DNA of 64,000 nt from Branchipolynoe longqiensis (Eukaryota > Annelida > Polychaeta > Phyllodocida > Polynoidae), in the NCBI GenBank assembly GCA_030323885.1, contig CM059187.1:126340025-126404024 (forward strand), given 5' to 3'. Shown here piece by piece: positions 20,700 to 29,950 of the stretch (position 1 is the stretch's first letter; each line of letters begins with the position of its first letter). The position numbers and the translations under genes are program-made. A model generated the notes under the pieces. That model was given only the letters and a program-made list of their open reading frames with translations. It searched no databases and was not told the origin of the DNA.

Positions 20700-21029
20700 G
20701 GGTTTATAGAAGTGTAGGGCCAATACCTCAGGGAGTTTGACACCCCTGCCCTGCAGAGTTGTAAACCACTGCCTTGTGGTACAGGTTCTTGACAGAACCG
20801 AAGGCTAAGGGAGGAAACCCTAAACCGAAAACCATGTCACTGTGGCAGCATCAAGGTCGGTTGATGTATGGAACTCCCAACATCTCCCGACCAGCCACCG
20901 CAGGGACAAATAGTTTTGCGCCTGTCTTGACATGTTCTTGCTGGTCTGAAACCTCTATTTGCTCCCCGAGAGAGTGCCACTGGTAACCTGCAAAAACCAG
21001 CAGCACTTCAACACTTTTGCAGGCAGCTT
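20700..21029. other. Unassigned sequence upstream of a LINE 3' end
   Basis: Moderately GC sequence with overlapping small ORFs on both strands (20774-20986 plus, 20851-21033 minus). It is joined to the LINE end at 21030, so it may be more of that LINE with a disrupted frame. I could not identify a domain. Confidence 0.3.
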
Positions 21030-21115
21030 TCATGAAAATGGAGAGCGGCAGTCAAGTAATGAAAGCAGTCTTTGTCGCATCGCGACCGACAGCATGATGA
21101 TGATGATGAGGGCCA
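21030..21115 (+). mobile_element. LINE 3' end with GAT/ATG tail, copy 1
   Basis: The codons for KMESGSQVMKAVFVAS-like text are out of frame, but the DNA matches the minus-strand end at 29213-29405 almost base for base: AAATGGAGAGCGGCAGTCAA, the TAA stop, TGAAAGCAGTCTTTGTCGCA, then GACAGCATGATGATGATGAT. The family is defined by this (ATG)n tail. Confidence 0.75.
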
Positions 21116-21404
21116 TTAGCAATCCATAATTTGCATTGCCGAACTGACAGTTTTGGCACCTCATATGTGGAATGTGATGAATGTCTCCAGTACGTCAATA
21201 CTATGCCTTATAATGAATGCCTTATGAAATATACACAGTAAGTATCCATAACTGCTCAATAACTATTCAAATAGGCCTCTTTACGAGCGTTTGTGCCAAC
21301 ACTTAGCATTCCTTCATTATTCTTTTTTTTCTTTCCTTTTCTCCTTCTATTTGGGGGTGGGGGGGGGGGGAGTAGAGGTACACCAGATCATTAAGCAGGA
21401 TCAA

Positions 21405-21605
21405 TTTCAATCTTAGACAATTGGTCTTCCTCATCCCACTGCTCATTGGATTATCCTAGTAATCCCGAATACCAGGATAAGTAGTGACAAGTATACATTT
21501 GAGGTAATTGGTCTGATTCAACCAGGGTTCGAACCTGTGGGTTCGAATCCCATGAACTACCAAACCGGGAAGCGGGCGCTCAACTCAGTCGGCCACCTCA
21601 AAGTA
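21405..21605 (-). mobile_element. SINE-B, degraded
   Basis: Minus strand. The type-2 tRNA-like head is at 21525-21605 (GGCCGACTGAGTTGAGCGCC, CCCGGTTTGGTAGTTC). The body is degraded beyond GACAAGTATACATTTGAGGT. A poly-G run lies just upstream at 21355-21371. Confidence 0.7.
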
Positions 21606-21930
21606 TATTTTTCATACGCGGCTAAATTCCATTTAACACACCTCAGATGTCTTAATACATTGGGGACATGGCGTAAATAGGCACTTATTATATATAGCAG
21701 CGCAAGTATTATATACATATACTGCTATATACATATATATCTAATTCAATGCATATTGTCATTACCTTTGAAATATGAAGGGATATTATAAGATGAGTGA
21801 CTATCGTTGCTAACTTCTCATTTAGATAGTCCAGTTACATCCAGTAGTCTAGTTACGATATATATACACATATATATATAGTATATATATACTTTACGCA
21901 TAAGCTGTATATAGTTAAGGTATATATATA

Positions 21931-21934
<4 letters not shown>

Positions 21935-21982
<48 letters not shown>
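21935..21982. repeat. (TA)n microsatellite
   Basis: More than 20 TA units, within a wider TATATAC-rich area (21680-21990). Confidence 0.9.
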
Positions 21983-21984
<2 letters not shown>

Positions 21985-22092
21985 GCACATATTATATCTA
22001 TGGGGCTGCTTGCCTGACAGGTCGGTGCAGACTACTAGACTTATACTAGTCTATACCCCTGGAATCGTAAGTGTTTAAAATAGTTTACATCT

Positions 22093-22376
22093 ATAAAGCG
22101 CCAGTCACGCCTCACCGGATTGGGGGAAATGGACAGAAAATGAACAATGTCCACTTTGTGTCCGTACAAGTTTTGAACATGCACTAAACTAAGAACGGAT
22201 GCTGCCGGACTGACGTCTACAGTTCTTGTCCGGTTTGAGTCCGTTTAGTCCGCTTACCGTCTGTTGGCTATCCATTCATGTCTGTTTCATCTCCGTTTCA
22301 TGGCCGATACTTATCACCACCGGACTAGACAATTCTGTCCGTTGCTCAATACGGTGAGGTGTGACTGGGCCTTTAG
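22093..22376 (-). mobile_element. GTCACACC-type TIR element (Q-family), intact copy
   Basis: 284 bp. The termini AAAGCGCCAGTCACGCCTCA and TGAGGTGTGACTGGGCCTTT pair over ~25 bases. The interior contains ACGGACAGAATTGTCTAG, GTCCGTTTAGTCCGC and a quasi-palindrome TTTTGAACATGCACTAAA at 22171-22188. The same element, split by insertions, lies at 61297-62660. Confidence 0.85.
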
Positions 22377-22382
22377 TGGTTT

Positions 22383-22615
22383 AATGCTTGCGACTACTCA
22401 CATACAGGCAATGCACTTAGATATATACATACACAGGGTGGCTTTACCAATCATACAGAAAATAGCATATATACACGATCCTGGTCATGGAAACCAGTGT
22501 CACGGGGGGGGGGGGGTGCAAATGGGGAATATTATGCCTAGAGCAGGATTCAAATCCAAATTGTTGCCAATCCCGGGCTACCATCCTAACCATTAGGCTA
22601 CCTAGATTCCCGCGG
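22383..22615 (-). mobile_element. SINE-A, diverged copy
   Basis: Minus strand, with the degraded tRNA-like head at 22535-22612 (CTAGGTAGCCTAATGGTTAG). The tail reads through CCTGTATGTGAG at the left. G12 at 22505-22517 replaces the usual CCCCC spacer. Older than the other copies. Confidence 0.75.
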
Positions 22616-22659
22616 TGAAATCATCCTACCTGTACCTCATCTTCCTCGAGGTCAGAGGA

Positions 22660-22753
22660 CACTAATAGAGATATATAATATATATGTATATATTATATAT
22701 ATATATATATGTAGGGACTTTACGTCCCCATAATAACTAAAGTCATATGAGGG

Positions 22754-22800
<47 letters not shown>
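22660..22800. repeat. (TA)n-rich segment
   Basis: Two TA runs (22675-22710 and 22757-22795) around a short GGGACTTTACGTCCCC palindrome at 22714-22729. Confidence 0.8.
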
Positions 22801-22802
<2 letters not shown>

Positions 22803-23320
22803 AAGTACTTTGTTGTGTCCTGCATACAGAAGAATAAATAGGTTTATATAAATGTATGGAGATATACAGAAGTACACGATGATATATATTTATTTATATT
22901 TATACATATATATATACACCTGTTCAGGTCTAAATCATAGTAAATGTGGACACACATATATAAATATGTAAACAAGCGTGGTAATATATCTATATCTATT
23001 GAACACTTGTTTATATATAATCATTATATATATGCGTGGTAGTGGTGACTTTTGCGGTGTTGTTACAGTGCTGAGGAAGGTCTCATTAATCACGATCACA
23101 ATGTGTCGGAGGTGCTGCAGGCTGGCTGATACACCGACCATACCAAACTCCACCTCGACACTGTGACGCCCCGCACCAATCTACATGCAAGACCTCAGAC
23201 ACTAGAGGTCAGACAGACGACTACTAAGGCTCCACAACATGTATATTATATATGACAAATCGCAGCCGTGAAGTAAACATACAATGCAGACAGTGCATTC
23301 CCTTGCATATACATCTACAC
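22801..23320. other. No gene seen
   Basis: AT-rich left half. 23040-23230 is higher-complexity sequence with no domain-bearing ORF and no clear splice borders. Confidence 0.35.
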
Positions 23321-23324
23321 ACTA

Positions 23325-23452
23325 ATTGAAAGACACAAGACTGATGTCTTATATATATTGGACTTTATTACTGTAGTTTCTTAATGTTACATATCAGGTT
23401 TCAAGAGATGATTGAGTCTTTGAAGGTCATTTGAGGCTTACAGAACTTGACC
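23325..23452 (-). repeat. Direct repeat 1 of a tyrosine-recombinase element
   Basis: About 128 bp, nearly identical to 23699-23827: GACACAAGACTGATGTCTTA-like start, TTGGACTTTATTACTGTAGT, ATCAGGTTTCAAGAGATGAT, TTTGAGGCTTACAGAACTTG. On the minus strand it starts inside the last codons of the recombinase frame (GGTCAAGTTCTGTAA) and continues into the 3' flank. It is either a split direct repeat or the end of a second inserted copy. Confidence 0.75.
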
Positions 23453-23698
23453 CATCAGCTATCTTAGAGCTTGGGTGGGTGGGATGGTAAACAAAGGATC
23501 CTGTAGCATAGGTGTTGATCGAACCGCAGCCGAGGTCGAAGTGAACTGAAAGGCGGGCTAGTCCATTAGTTAAATATGACGCTAAGCGTCGCACCTGTCT
23601 AGATGGTGGCGAGACAATCTATTAATAGAAATGCTTCTTTGTATCGAAAGAAAGACGTTGTTCATGCATATTCAATTACCCATGTTCTCATAACATGT

Positions 23699-23827
23699 AC
23701 AATTGAAAGACACAAGACCGACGTATTATATATTGGACTTTATTACTCTAGTTTCTTAATGTTACATATCAGGTTTCAAGAGATGATTGAGTCTTTGAGG
23801 GTAATTTGAGGCTTACAGAACTTGACC
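23699..23827 (-). repeat. Direct repeat 2 of a tyrosine-recombinase element
   Basis: Partner of 23325-23452 at a distance of ~374 bp. This copy is contiguous with the recombinase coding fragment and contains its stop codon. Confidence 0.75.
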
Positions 23828-24104
23828 AAAATCTTTAGCTAAAGTTCTGGTAGCCGAGGATACAGAGTATCGTGGGATGTATGTCTGTACCACCTCAGAG
23901 GTCCAGTGACCAAGTTCTTTAATATCATCAATCGTGGAGCCCAGTAGAGCACAAGCTTGGGCCCCACCCCGGCGAAGACTGTGCAGAATGATGGCACCTG
24001 GTGCTGGGTGGCCCTTCATGGCTAGAGCAAGCCTCAGGGTGTCAAGCAATGCCCTCGGACGGAGTGGTAGGTATAGGTGGTGATGTAAGCTGGGCCATCA
24101 CACA
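23813..24104 (-). pseudogene. Tyrosine recombinase C-terminal fragment (DIRS/Ngaro or Crypton type)
   Basis: The minus-strand frame is open from about 24104 to a TAA at 23813. It contains the C-terminal catalytic boxes of tyrosine recombinases: HSLRRGGAQACALLG (H-x-x-R box), ELGHWTSE (the His/Trp position), and a Tyr 9 residues later in VVQTYIPRYS, the expected nucleophile. The N-terminal half, including the first catalytic Arg, is missing. The fragment is cut off by the TIR element that starts at 24105. Tyrosine recombinases in animal genomes come mainly from DIRS-like retrotransposons (DIRS, PAT, Ngaro) and Cryptons. The adjacent direct repeats favour a split-direct-repeat DIRS-like element, but no reverse transcriptase is present here. 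Confidence 0.8.
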
Positions 24105-24948
24105 GAGTAAAGGCCCTGTCACACTACGATGTATCCCACTGGCGTGCCGGCAACGCGCAAAATATTTGCAACCCGTTGACACACGTCCAACTCTTCGTCG
24201 TTTTGGGACAAAGTTTGACAGGGCGCAGCGTGTTAGTAGCGTGCTATGAGCGCGCGGCCAACGGGGGTTCGACGCGCAGCGGAACAAAGTGTCAACATCC
24301 CGCCAGCGGGTTCCCAGCGTGCCATCAGCGTGTTATCGGTGCATTGTCAGCGTGCCGCTGGCGCACCGACAGCGTGGGGGTAGCGCATCATTAAAGGTTC
24401 GCAGAACGCCGGGTAACGTTAGGCGTGTAGAAGACGCGCCAGCAACACGTCAAGAGGCGCCAACAACATGTCCAACGCGTCGAGAAACGCTGGAGCAACG
24501 CCAATAGCACGCGCACTACACGTCGATGGGAGGTCACCGACATGCCGACGGAACGATCGCAGTTTGGCGAAAAAAATGCCAACGTTAATCGACGTTGATC
24601 AACGTCCTGCCAGCATACCGCAGGTGCACTGCCAACGGGTGTCGACGTGTTGCTAACACGTCTGTAATGCGCCCTCCAACCCATTGGAGCACGTCGCTGC
24701 GTGCCGACAGTTTTGTGCAAGCACAAAATGATCGGCGCGACCCGGCGCGACCCGGCGCGACCCGATGGCCGCCGACGTGTCGATTCACATGTTGCTATCC
24801 CTCAACGTGTACCGACGCGCCGGTGATGCGCCGGTAACACGCTGGTAACGTACCGGACGTGTACTGACGTTTCGCCCAAAAAGGCAACATGTCACCACGC
24901 GTCGAAGCGCGTTCGTGAGAAACGTCGTAGTGTGACAGGGCCTTTAGT
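24105..24948. mobile_element. GGCCCTGTCACAC TIR element, family 1, copy A
   Basis: 844 bp. The left end TAAAGGCCCTGTCACACTAC and right end GTAGTGTGACAGGGCCTTTA pair over more than 20 bases. The interior is CpG-rich (CGACGTGT-, CAACGCGT-, CCAGCGTGC-like) and made of degenerate short units resembling the terminus-proximal sequence. A perfect 8+2+8 palindrome TTTTGTGCAAGCACAAAA lies at 24711-24728. 24740-24766 has GGCGCGACCC repeated three times. ORFs are unconvincing. Family partner: 44331-45106. Confidence 0.85.
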
Positions 24949-24959
24949 GAAAGTATGTT

Positions 24960-26700
24960 GGCGTGTGCTACATACGGAAGTATAAATAGCTGTACGGAAA
25001 TATACAGAAGTATATGGAGATGTACAAAAGTTTACAGAAGTATAACAAGTATATAGAAGTAAACAGAAGTATATGGGAGTACACATTAGTATACAGAAGT
25101 GCACAGAAGCATACAAAAGCATAATCAAGTATATACAAGTATACAGAGGTATACAGACGCAGAAGACGACTAAGAAGACGACTAAGAAGACGACTAAGAA
25201 GGATATATAAGGATATATAAGTACAATAAGTAAACATAAGTATGCACATGTATGCTGAATGATACATAAGGATACAGAGGTGTACAGAAGGGTACATAAG
25301 TACAAATAAGTAAACATAAATATGTGTATGTATGCTTAATGAATCATAAGGATACAGAGGTGTACAGAAGGGTACATAAGTACAAATAAGTAAACATAAG
25401 TATGTGTATGTATGCTGAATGATACATAAGGATACAGAGGTGTACAGAAGGGTACATAAGTACAATTAAGTAAACATAAGTATGTGTATGTATGCTGAAT
25501 GATACATAAATATACAGAGGCATACAGAAGGGTACATAAGTACAAATAAGTAAACATAAGTATGTGTATGTATGCTGAATGATACATAAATATACAGAGG
25601 TGTACAGAAGGGTACAGAAGTACACATAAGTAAACATAAGTATGTGTATGTATGCTGAATGATACATAAGGATACAGAGGTGTACAGAAGGGTACATAAG
25701 TACAAATAAGTAAACATAAGTATGTGTATGTATGCTGAATGAATCATAAGGATACAGAGGTGTACAGAAGGGTACATAAGTACAAATAAGTAAACATAAG
25801 TATGTGTATGTATGCTGAATGATACATAAGGATACAGAGGCATACAGAAGGATACTGAAATATAAATAAATAGTCATAAGTATACATACATATACAGATG
25901 GATACAGAAGGGTGCAGAGGCATACAGAAGGATACTGAAATATAAATAAATAGACATAAGTATAATAAGTATGCATATGGATACAGAAGGGTGCAGGTTC
26001 ATACAGAAGGATACTGAAGTATAAATAACTAAATATAAGTATTCAGAAGTATACATATGGATACAGATAAGGATGCAGAATGATACAGACAGATACATAC
26101 GGATACAGAAGGATAATAATTTTTTAATAGGTATAAATATGTAAACATAAATATGAATATGTATGTATAAGTATTATACGTATGGATAGTATACAGATGT
26201 ATATAAATATACCGAAATATACAGAACGGAATTCCATAGAAATTAGAAGGATACAGGGGGATACATAATGATACAGAAATATAAATGTGTTTGATTAAGT
26301 ATGCATAAGAATATAAAGAATACAGAATGATACATACAGATATAGAAGTATGCATAAGTATACATACATATACATACATATGCATACATATACATACGTA
26401 TGCATAAGACTACAGCAGGATACAGAAGGATACCTAAGTATAAATATGTAAACATAAGTATGCATACGTATGCATAATCATACATCCTTATACAGGCGTA
26501 TTCATACATATACATATGTTTGCAGAAGGATACAGAAGGATACCTACGTATAAATATGTAAGCACAAGTATGCATAGGTATGCATAAGTATGCAACACTG
26601 CATAAGTATACATAAGTATGCATACGTATTATGCAGAGGTATTGTGCAGAAGTATGCAGAAGCATATATATATATATAAGTATATAGAAGGATATCGAAG
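24960..26700 (-). repeat. 1.7-kb satellite of decamer-based units with an 80-bp higher-order repeat
   Basis: Degenerate ~10-bp units (ATACAGAAGG, GTACATAAGT, AAACATAAGT) fill the block. In 25191-25850 they form an 80-bp higher-order repeat: GATACAGAGG or TATACAGAGG recurs at 25271, 25351, 25431, 25511, 25591, 25671, 25751 and 25831. The flanks are older and more diverged. On the minus strand the core lacks stops, giving Tyr/Leu/Cys-rich ORFs of up to 210 codons that are repeat translations. 25162-25200 contains GAAGACGACTAA repeats. Confidence 0.9.
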
Positions 26701-26902
26701 GATACAGCAGTCTTTTGTTGCTTTCATCTTGGTGCCTATATGTTGATATTGCATCCACCGTTGGCACCAAGGCATGCGTTTATAGAGTAGTATGAATCTG
26801 TTTCACCTGTCAATTCACCCACACATCCCATCCACGCACCAGTTCATACAACTTCAATTATATAACAACTTCAATTATATTACAACGCCTTTTGGTCCTC
26901 CC

Positions 26903-26903
26903 G

Positions 26904-26940
<37 letters not shown>
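26903..26940. repeat. (TA)n microsatellite
   Basis: About 18 TA units at the left border of a SINE-A copy. Confidence 0.9.
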
Positions 26941-26941
<1 letters not shown>

Positions 26942-26942
<1 letters not shown>

Positions 26943-27122
26943 TGTAGTGGTCTGCACTGACCTCTCAGGCAAGTAACCACATAGACAGGTAGGCATGGGG
27001 AGTGTGTTGATATCAGGGAGCCTAGGTGGTGTAATGGTTAGCACACTGGCCCGGAATGCAAAGAGATGTGGGTTCGAGTCCCGCTCTAGGCGCAGTATTT
27101 CCCATTTTCATCACCCTCATGA
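26942..27122 (+). mobile_element. SINE-A, short form
   Basis: Leader GTAGTGGTCTGCACTGACCT, then an intact-looking tRNA-like part (27021-27092, B box GGTTCGAGTCC). The body ends after CATCACCCTCATGACA in (TA)n. Both sides are TA repeats. Confidence 0.85.
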
Positions 27123-27139
27123 CATATATATATATAATC

Positions 27140-27380
27140 CATTGACCTCTGTTCGCGATTCATTAGTAACATTGACCACACCCATTGTTTTCCGGGGCTG
27201 CGCGGATTAGACAAGCATTCACTTGTCACTGCTCGATGCACGCTCGGTGACTCGCTCGCTGCCTTATCAGGTGGAGACAGGTCCAGGCGTGCCGTGTCCG
27301 GAGATGGGCCCGACCTCTCGCCCCGCGGGCGGGCTCGCTCTCGCCCGGGTGCGGCCGAGGTGACTCGGCTCTTCGCTAAT
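27140..27380. other. GC-rich unique segment
   Basis: CpG-rich (27225-27365) with short overlapping ORFs. No domain, no repeat match and no clear promoter motif were recognised. Confidence 0.35.
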
Positions 27381-27383
27381 ACC

Positions 27384-28112
27384 CCTGTCACACTACGACG
27401 TAACGAGCCAACGTGAGCCTAACGTGATGATTTTTCGTCATTACGTTGCCGTACGTTGGGTTACGTTATGATGACGTCATAATGACGTTAGAGTGACGTC
27501 GAGCTACGTCATGTTACGTCGTGTTACGTCGGCGCTCGTCGAGGTTTTGAACCTGTTCAAAACTTTCGACGTATCTCGACGTGAAGCCGTTACGTCGGGA
27601 TGACGTGACAATGACGTTAGGTTGACGTTCCGCGATCGTTATAGCAGCGTAAATGACGTTAGAGTCACGTTATGTCACGTCAGACCGACGGCCCGGGTGG
27701 GAGCAACGTGTGGGCAGCGTTTTGCACGTTACGGTCATGTTACGGTCACGTTACGGTCACGTTACGGTCACGTTACGGTCACGTTACGGTCACGGTTACG
27801 GTCACGTTACGGTCACGTTACGGTCACGTTACGGTCACGTTACGGTCACGTTACGGTCACGTTACGTCCACGTCGCACCCGTTACGGCGACGTTACGCTC
27901 ACATTACACTAACGCCCGGTCACGTCGCCAATTACCCCTCCCCCCTAACGTTGTCACGTTACAGCTAAGGTCACGACGTACACCGACGTTACTTTCACGT
28001 TACGCTCACGTCCACAATTTTCATATTACGCCCATAACGTCGACGTAATATAATTATTTTCACGTTCTGCCTACGCTGACGTAGTCACGTCGTCGTGTGA
28101 CAGGGCCATACC
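27384..28112. mobile_element. GGCCCTGTCACAC TIR element, family 2, with internal 11-bp array
   Basis: About 729 bp. Left end CCCCTGTCACACTACGACGT; right end ACGTCGTCGTGTGACAGGGC. The interior is almost entirely ACGT-centred short units (GACGTTA, TTACGTCG, CACGTTAC). It holds a tandem array of GGTCACGTTAC (11 bp, ~13 units with one variant spacing) at 27722-27870. A perfect 8+2+8 palindrome TTTTGAACCTGTTCAAAA lies at 27545-27562. Three overlapping plus ORFs are array translations. Confidence 0.85.
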
Positions 28113-28309
28113 TATCTCCCCGAACAGGCTGGCCTACTGGCAGGGAACTCACTTCTCGGGGGTAGCCCCCCCCCCCCCCCCCAACACACACACCGACTGA
28201 GTCAAAGCAAAACCTTGCCTGTGATGTTACCTCTGGGAAAACCCAAAACCACCTACTCGACTACTTTGTACACAGGGACCAATAGAGGTCGCTCAGTGGC
28301 AGTCACTGT

Positions 28310-28440
28310 GAGAGAGGCAGTGTCACAACATTCCAGTGGGGCAGCACTATAAATAGTATAATGTCACAAGACAGTGCCCATCCTTATACCACCCTAAATG
28401 TTGCTGGGGCGTAAAATAAAAACCACATCCCAATAAACAA
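28310..28440 (+). mobile_element. SINE-B 3' fragment
   Basis: CCAGTGGGGCAGCACTATAA, a gap where the GTCGCC block should be, then TGTCACAAGACAGTGCCCAT and AAATGTTGCTGGGGCGTAAA. Confidence 0.75.
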
Positions 28441-28588
28441 ACAAATGAGCAAACAGCTAATTGTGACCCCAGAAAGTTTTCACTCAGATAATCTAAAATC
28501 AATATTATTATGATTATAATTATTGTTAAATGTCAATGTCAGTTTTGTGATATATTTTCTTGCCTCGTCTCATCGATGCGTTTTGTAG

Positions 28589-28637
<49 letters not shown>

Positions 28638-28720
28638 GTATATATATATATGTATATATATACGTATATTATGTGTATATATGTATATATATATATATAT
28701 ATATATGTATATGTATATAA
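28589..28720. repeat. Compound (TA)n/(TATG)n microsatellite
   Basis: Long TA runs with TGTA interruptions directly before a TIR element. Confidence 0.9.
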
Positions 28721-28966
28721 TGAGGCTGTCTCAAAAGGTGCTAAGTGATTTGGGACAAAACCTTGTCCATTGTAACGATCAACATGCTATCTGCTTATGC
28801 ATTTGCTCAGGATAAACTGATTTATGCTGTTTCATAATCCCAATAGAATACATATTGATTTGAAGCAAATCTCCTTATTTTTTCAGTGTAAGCATTTCTG
28901 TGCTATTTTGTGTCAATCGTTACGTGGACAAAAAAAAAAGAGTTATCACCTTTTGAGACAGGCTCG
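28721..28966 (+). mobile_element. GTCTCAAAAG TIR element, copy 2
   Basis: 246 bp. Left end GAGGCTGTCTCAAAAGGTGC; right end CACCTTTTGAGACAGGCTC. TIRs of ~18 bases are nearly perfect. The interior is shared with 19503-19760. It is flanked by TA repeats on both sides. Confidence 0.85.
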
Positions 28967-28977
28967 TATATATATAT

Positions 28978-29157
28978 ACAGTAAAACCTCCCTAACGACC
29001 ATCTCCACAGATCGACCACTCACCTATATCGATCGCTTTATTTGGGTGCCAACAATACCATTGTAACCATATTCTAACTCCCTAAACCGACCACCTCCCT
29101 AAATCGACTACCTAAAGTCGCTCCCGTGGTCGGTCGATTTAGAGAGGTTTTACTGTG
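28978..29157. mobile_element. Short CAGTAAAACCTC TIR element
   Basis: 180 bp. CAGTAAAACCTCCCTAACGA at the left and CGATTTAGAGAGGTTTTACT at the right form ~19-bp TIRs. The interior repeats the motif: CCTAAACCGACCACCTCCCT. Tigger/pogo-like termini by resemblance. Degraded relative at 2462-2650. Confidence 0.8.
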
Positions 29158-29212
29158 CATGTATATACTTTGGTCTGTTCACAGTGTTTTGAAGTGGAAG
29201 TCATCATCATCA

Positions 29213-29420
29213 TCATGCTGTTGGTCACGATGCAAAAAAGACTGCTTTCATTACTTGACTGCCGCTCTCCATTTAGCTCTCTGCTGTGAGAGTTGCGTCC
29301 ATGAGTTGGTCTTAATGTCTCTCAGCTTCAGGTTTCTCTTGATGGTATCCTTGAACCGGAGATGAGGGCGCCCTCTCTTTCTGTAACCAGAAGACAGTTG
29401 AGAATAGAGCATCTGCTTTG
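29213..29420 (-). mobile_element. LINE 3' end with ATG tail, copy 2
   Basis: On the minus strand, ~47 codons read RKRGRPHLRFKDTIKRN, then ..WTQLSQQRAKWRAAVK, and stop. This is the conserved tail after the reverse transcriptase in many LINEs (GRP-x-RW/F-x-D..RD...W..LA.DR..W). The 3' UTR is ~35 bp, followed by a (ATG)n tail at the left edge (29199-29217). It is truncated upstream near 29420. Confidence 0.85.
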
Positions 29421-29424
29421 GTAG

Positions 29425-29950
29425 CCTGTGTGAAGTGGAAGTGAAGGTTGAATATCAATCATGTCGAATTAGGACGTGTGTAACAAACTCAACTACTTGA
29501 CCTCCATAAGAGCCTACTCTACAGAGCAGACTCTTCACTCAATGACCTTCAGGGGTTGGGAAGGATGTGTACAACATCCATAAATGTCTTAAAATGGCTG
29601 ACCACTAGTAAAATAGGCGAATGTGCCATCAAGGTATGCTCGGACACACCCTGTTGTGTCTGTGTTAGACATTCTAACAACTAACTACACTTAACTTATA
29701 TTGTCTCTACTCAGGATTTAACTGTTTTTAAGTAACCAATGCCGAAGCCTGTTATTGGACAAAAACAGCTAATGCAGTTAATAAATCGTTGGTATTGGAG
29801 GACGGCCATCAGGTGGTTATTTTGGGTAGATATATATATGCGTTATTGCCCAACATAATGCCATTGAAATTCACTTATTATTTATTTCAGGGGAATGAGA
29901 GGGAATATATACATTGGACATGAACTGCTATTCTTAAAATATTAGTAAAC
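29425..29950. other. No gene seen
   Basis: Unique-looking AT-rich sequence. No ORF or repeat match recognised. Confidence 0.35.

Noticed and set aside
25344..25976. 210-codon minus ORF (Tyr/Leu/Cys-rich) in the 80-bp satellite
   Set aside because: All three minus frames are open because the repeat lacks stop triplets; the period is not a multiple of three, so no stable protein repeat is encoded.
27622..28048. Three overlapping plus ORFs up to 131 codons
   Set aside because: They translate the GGTCACGTTAC array in different frames; no independent coding evidence.
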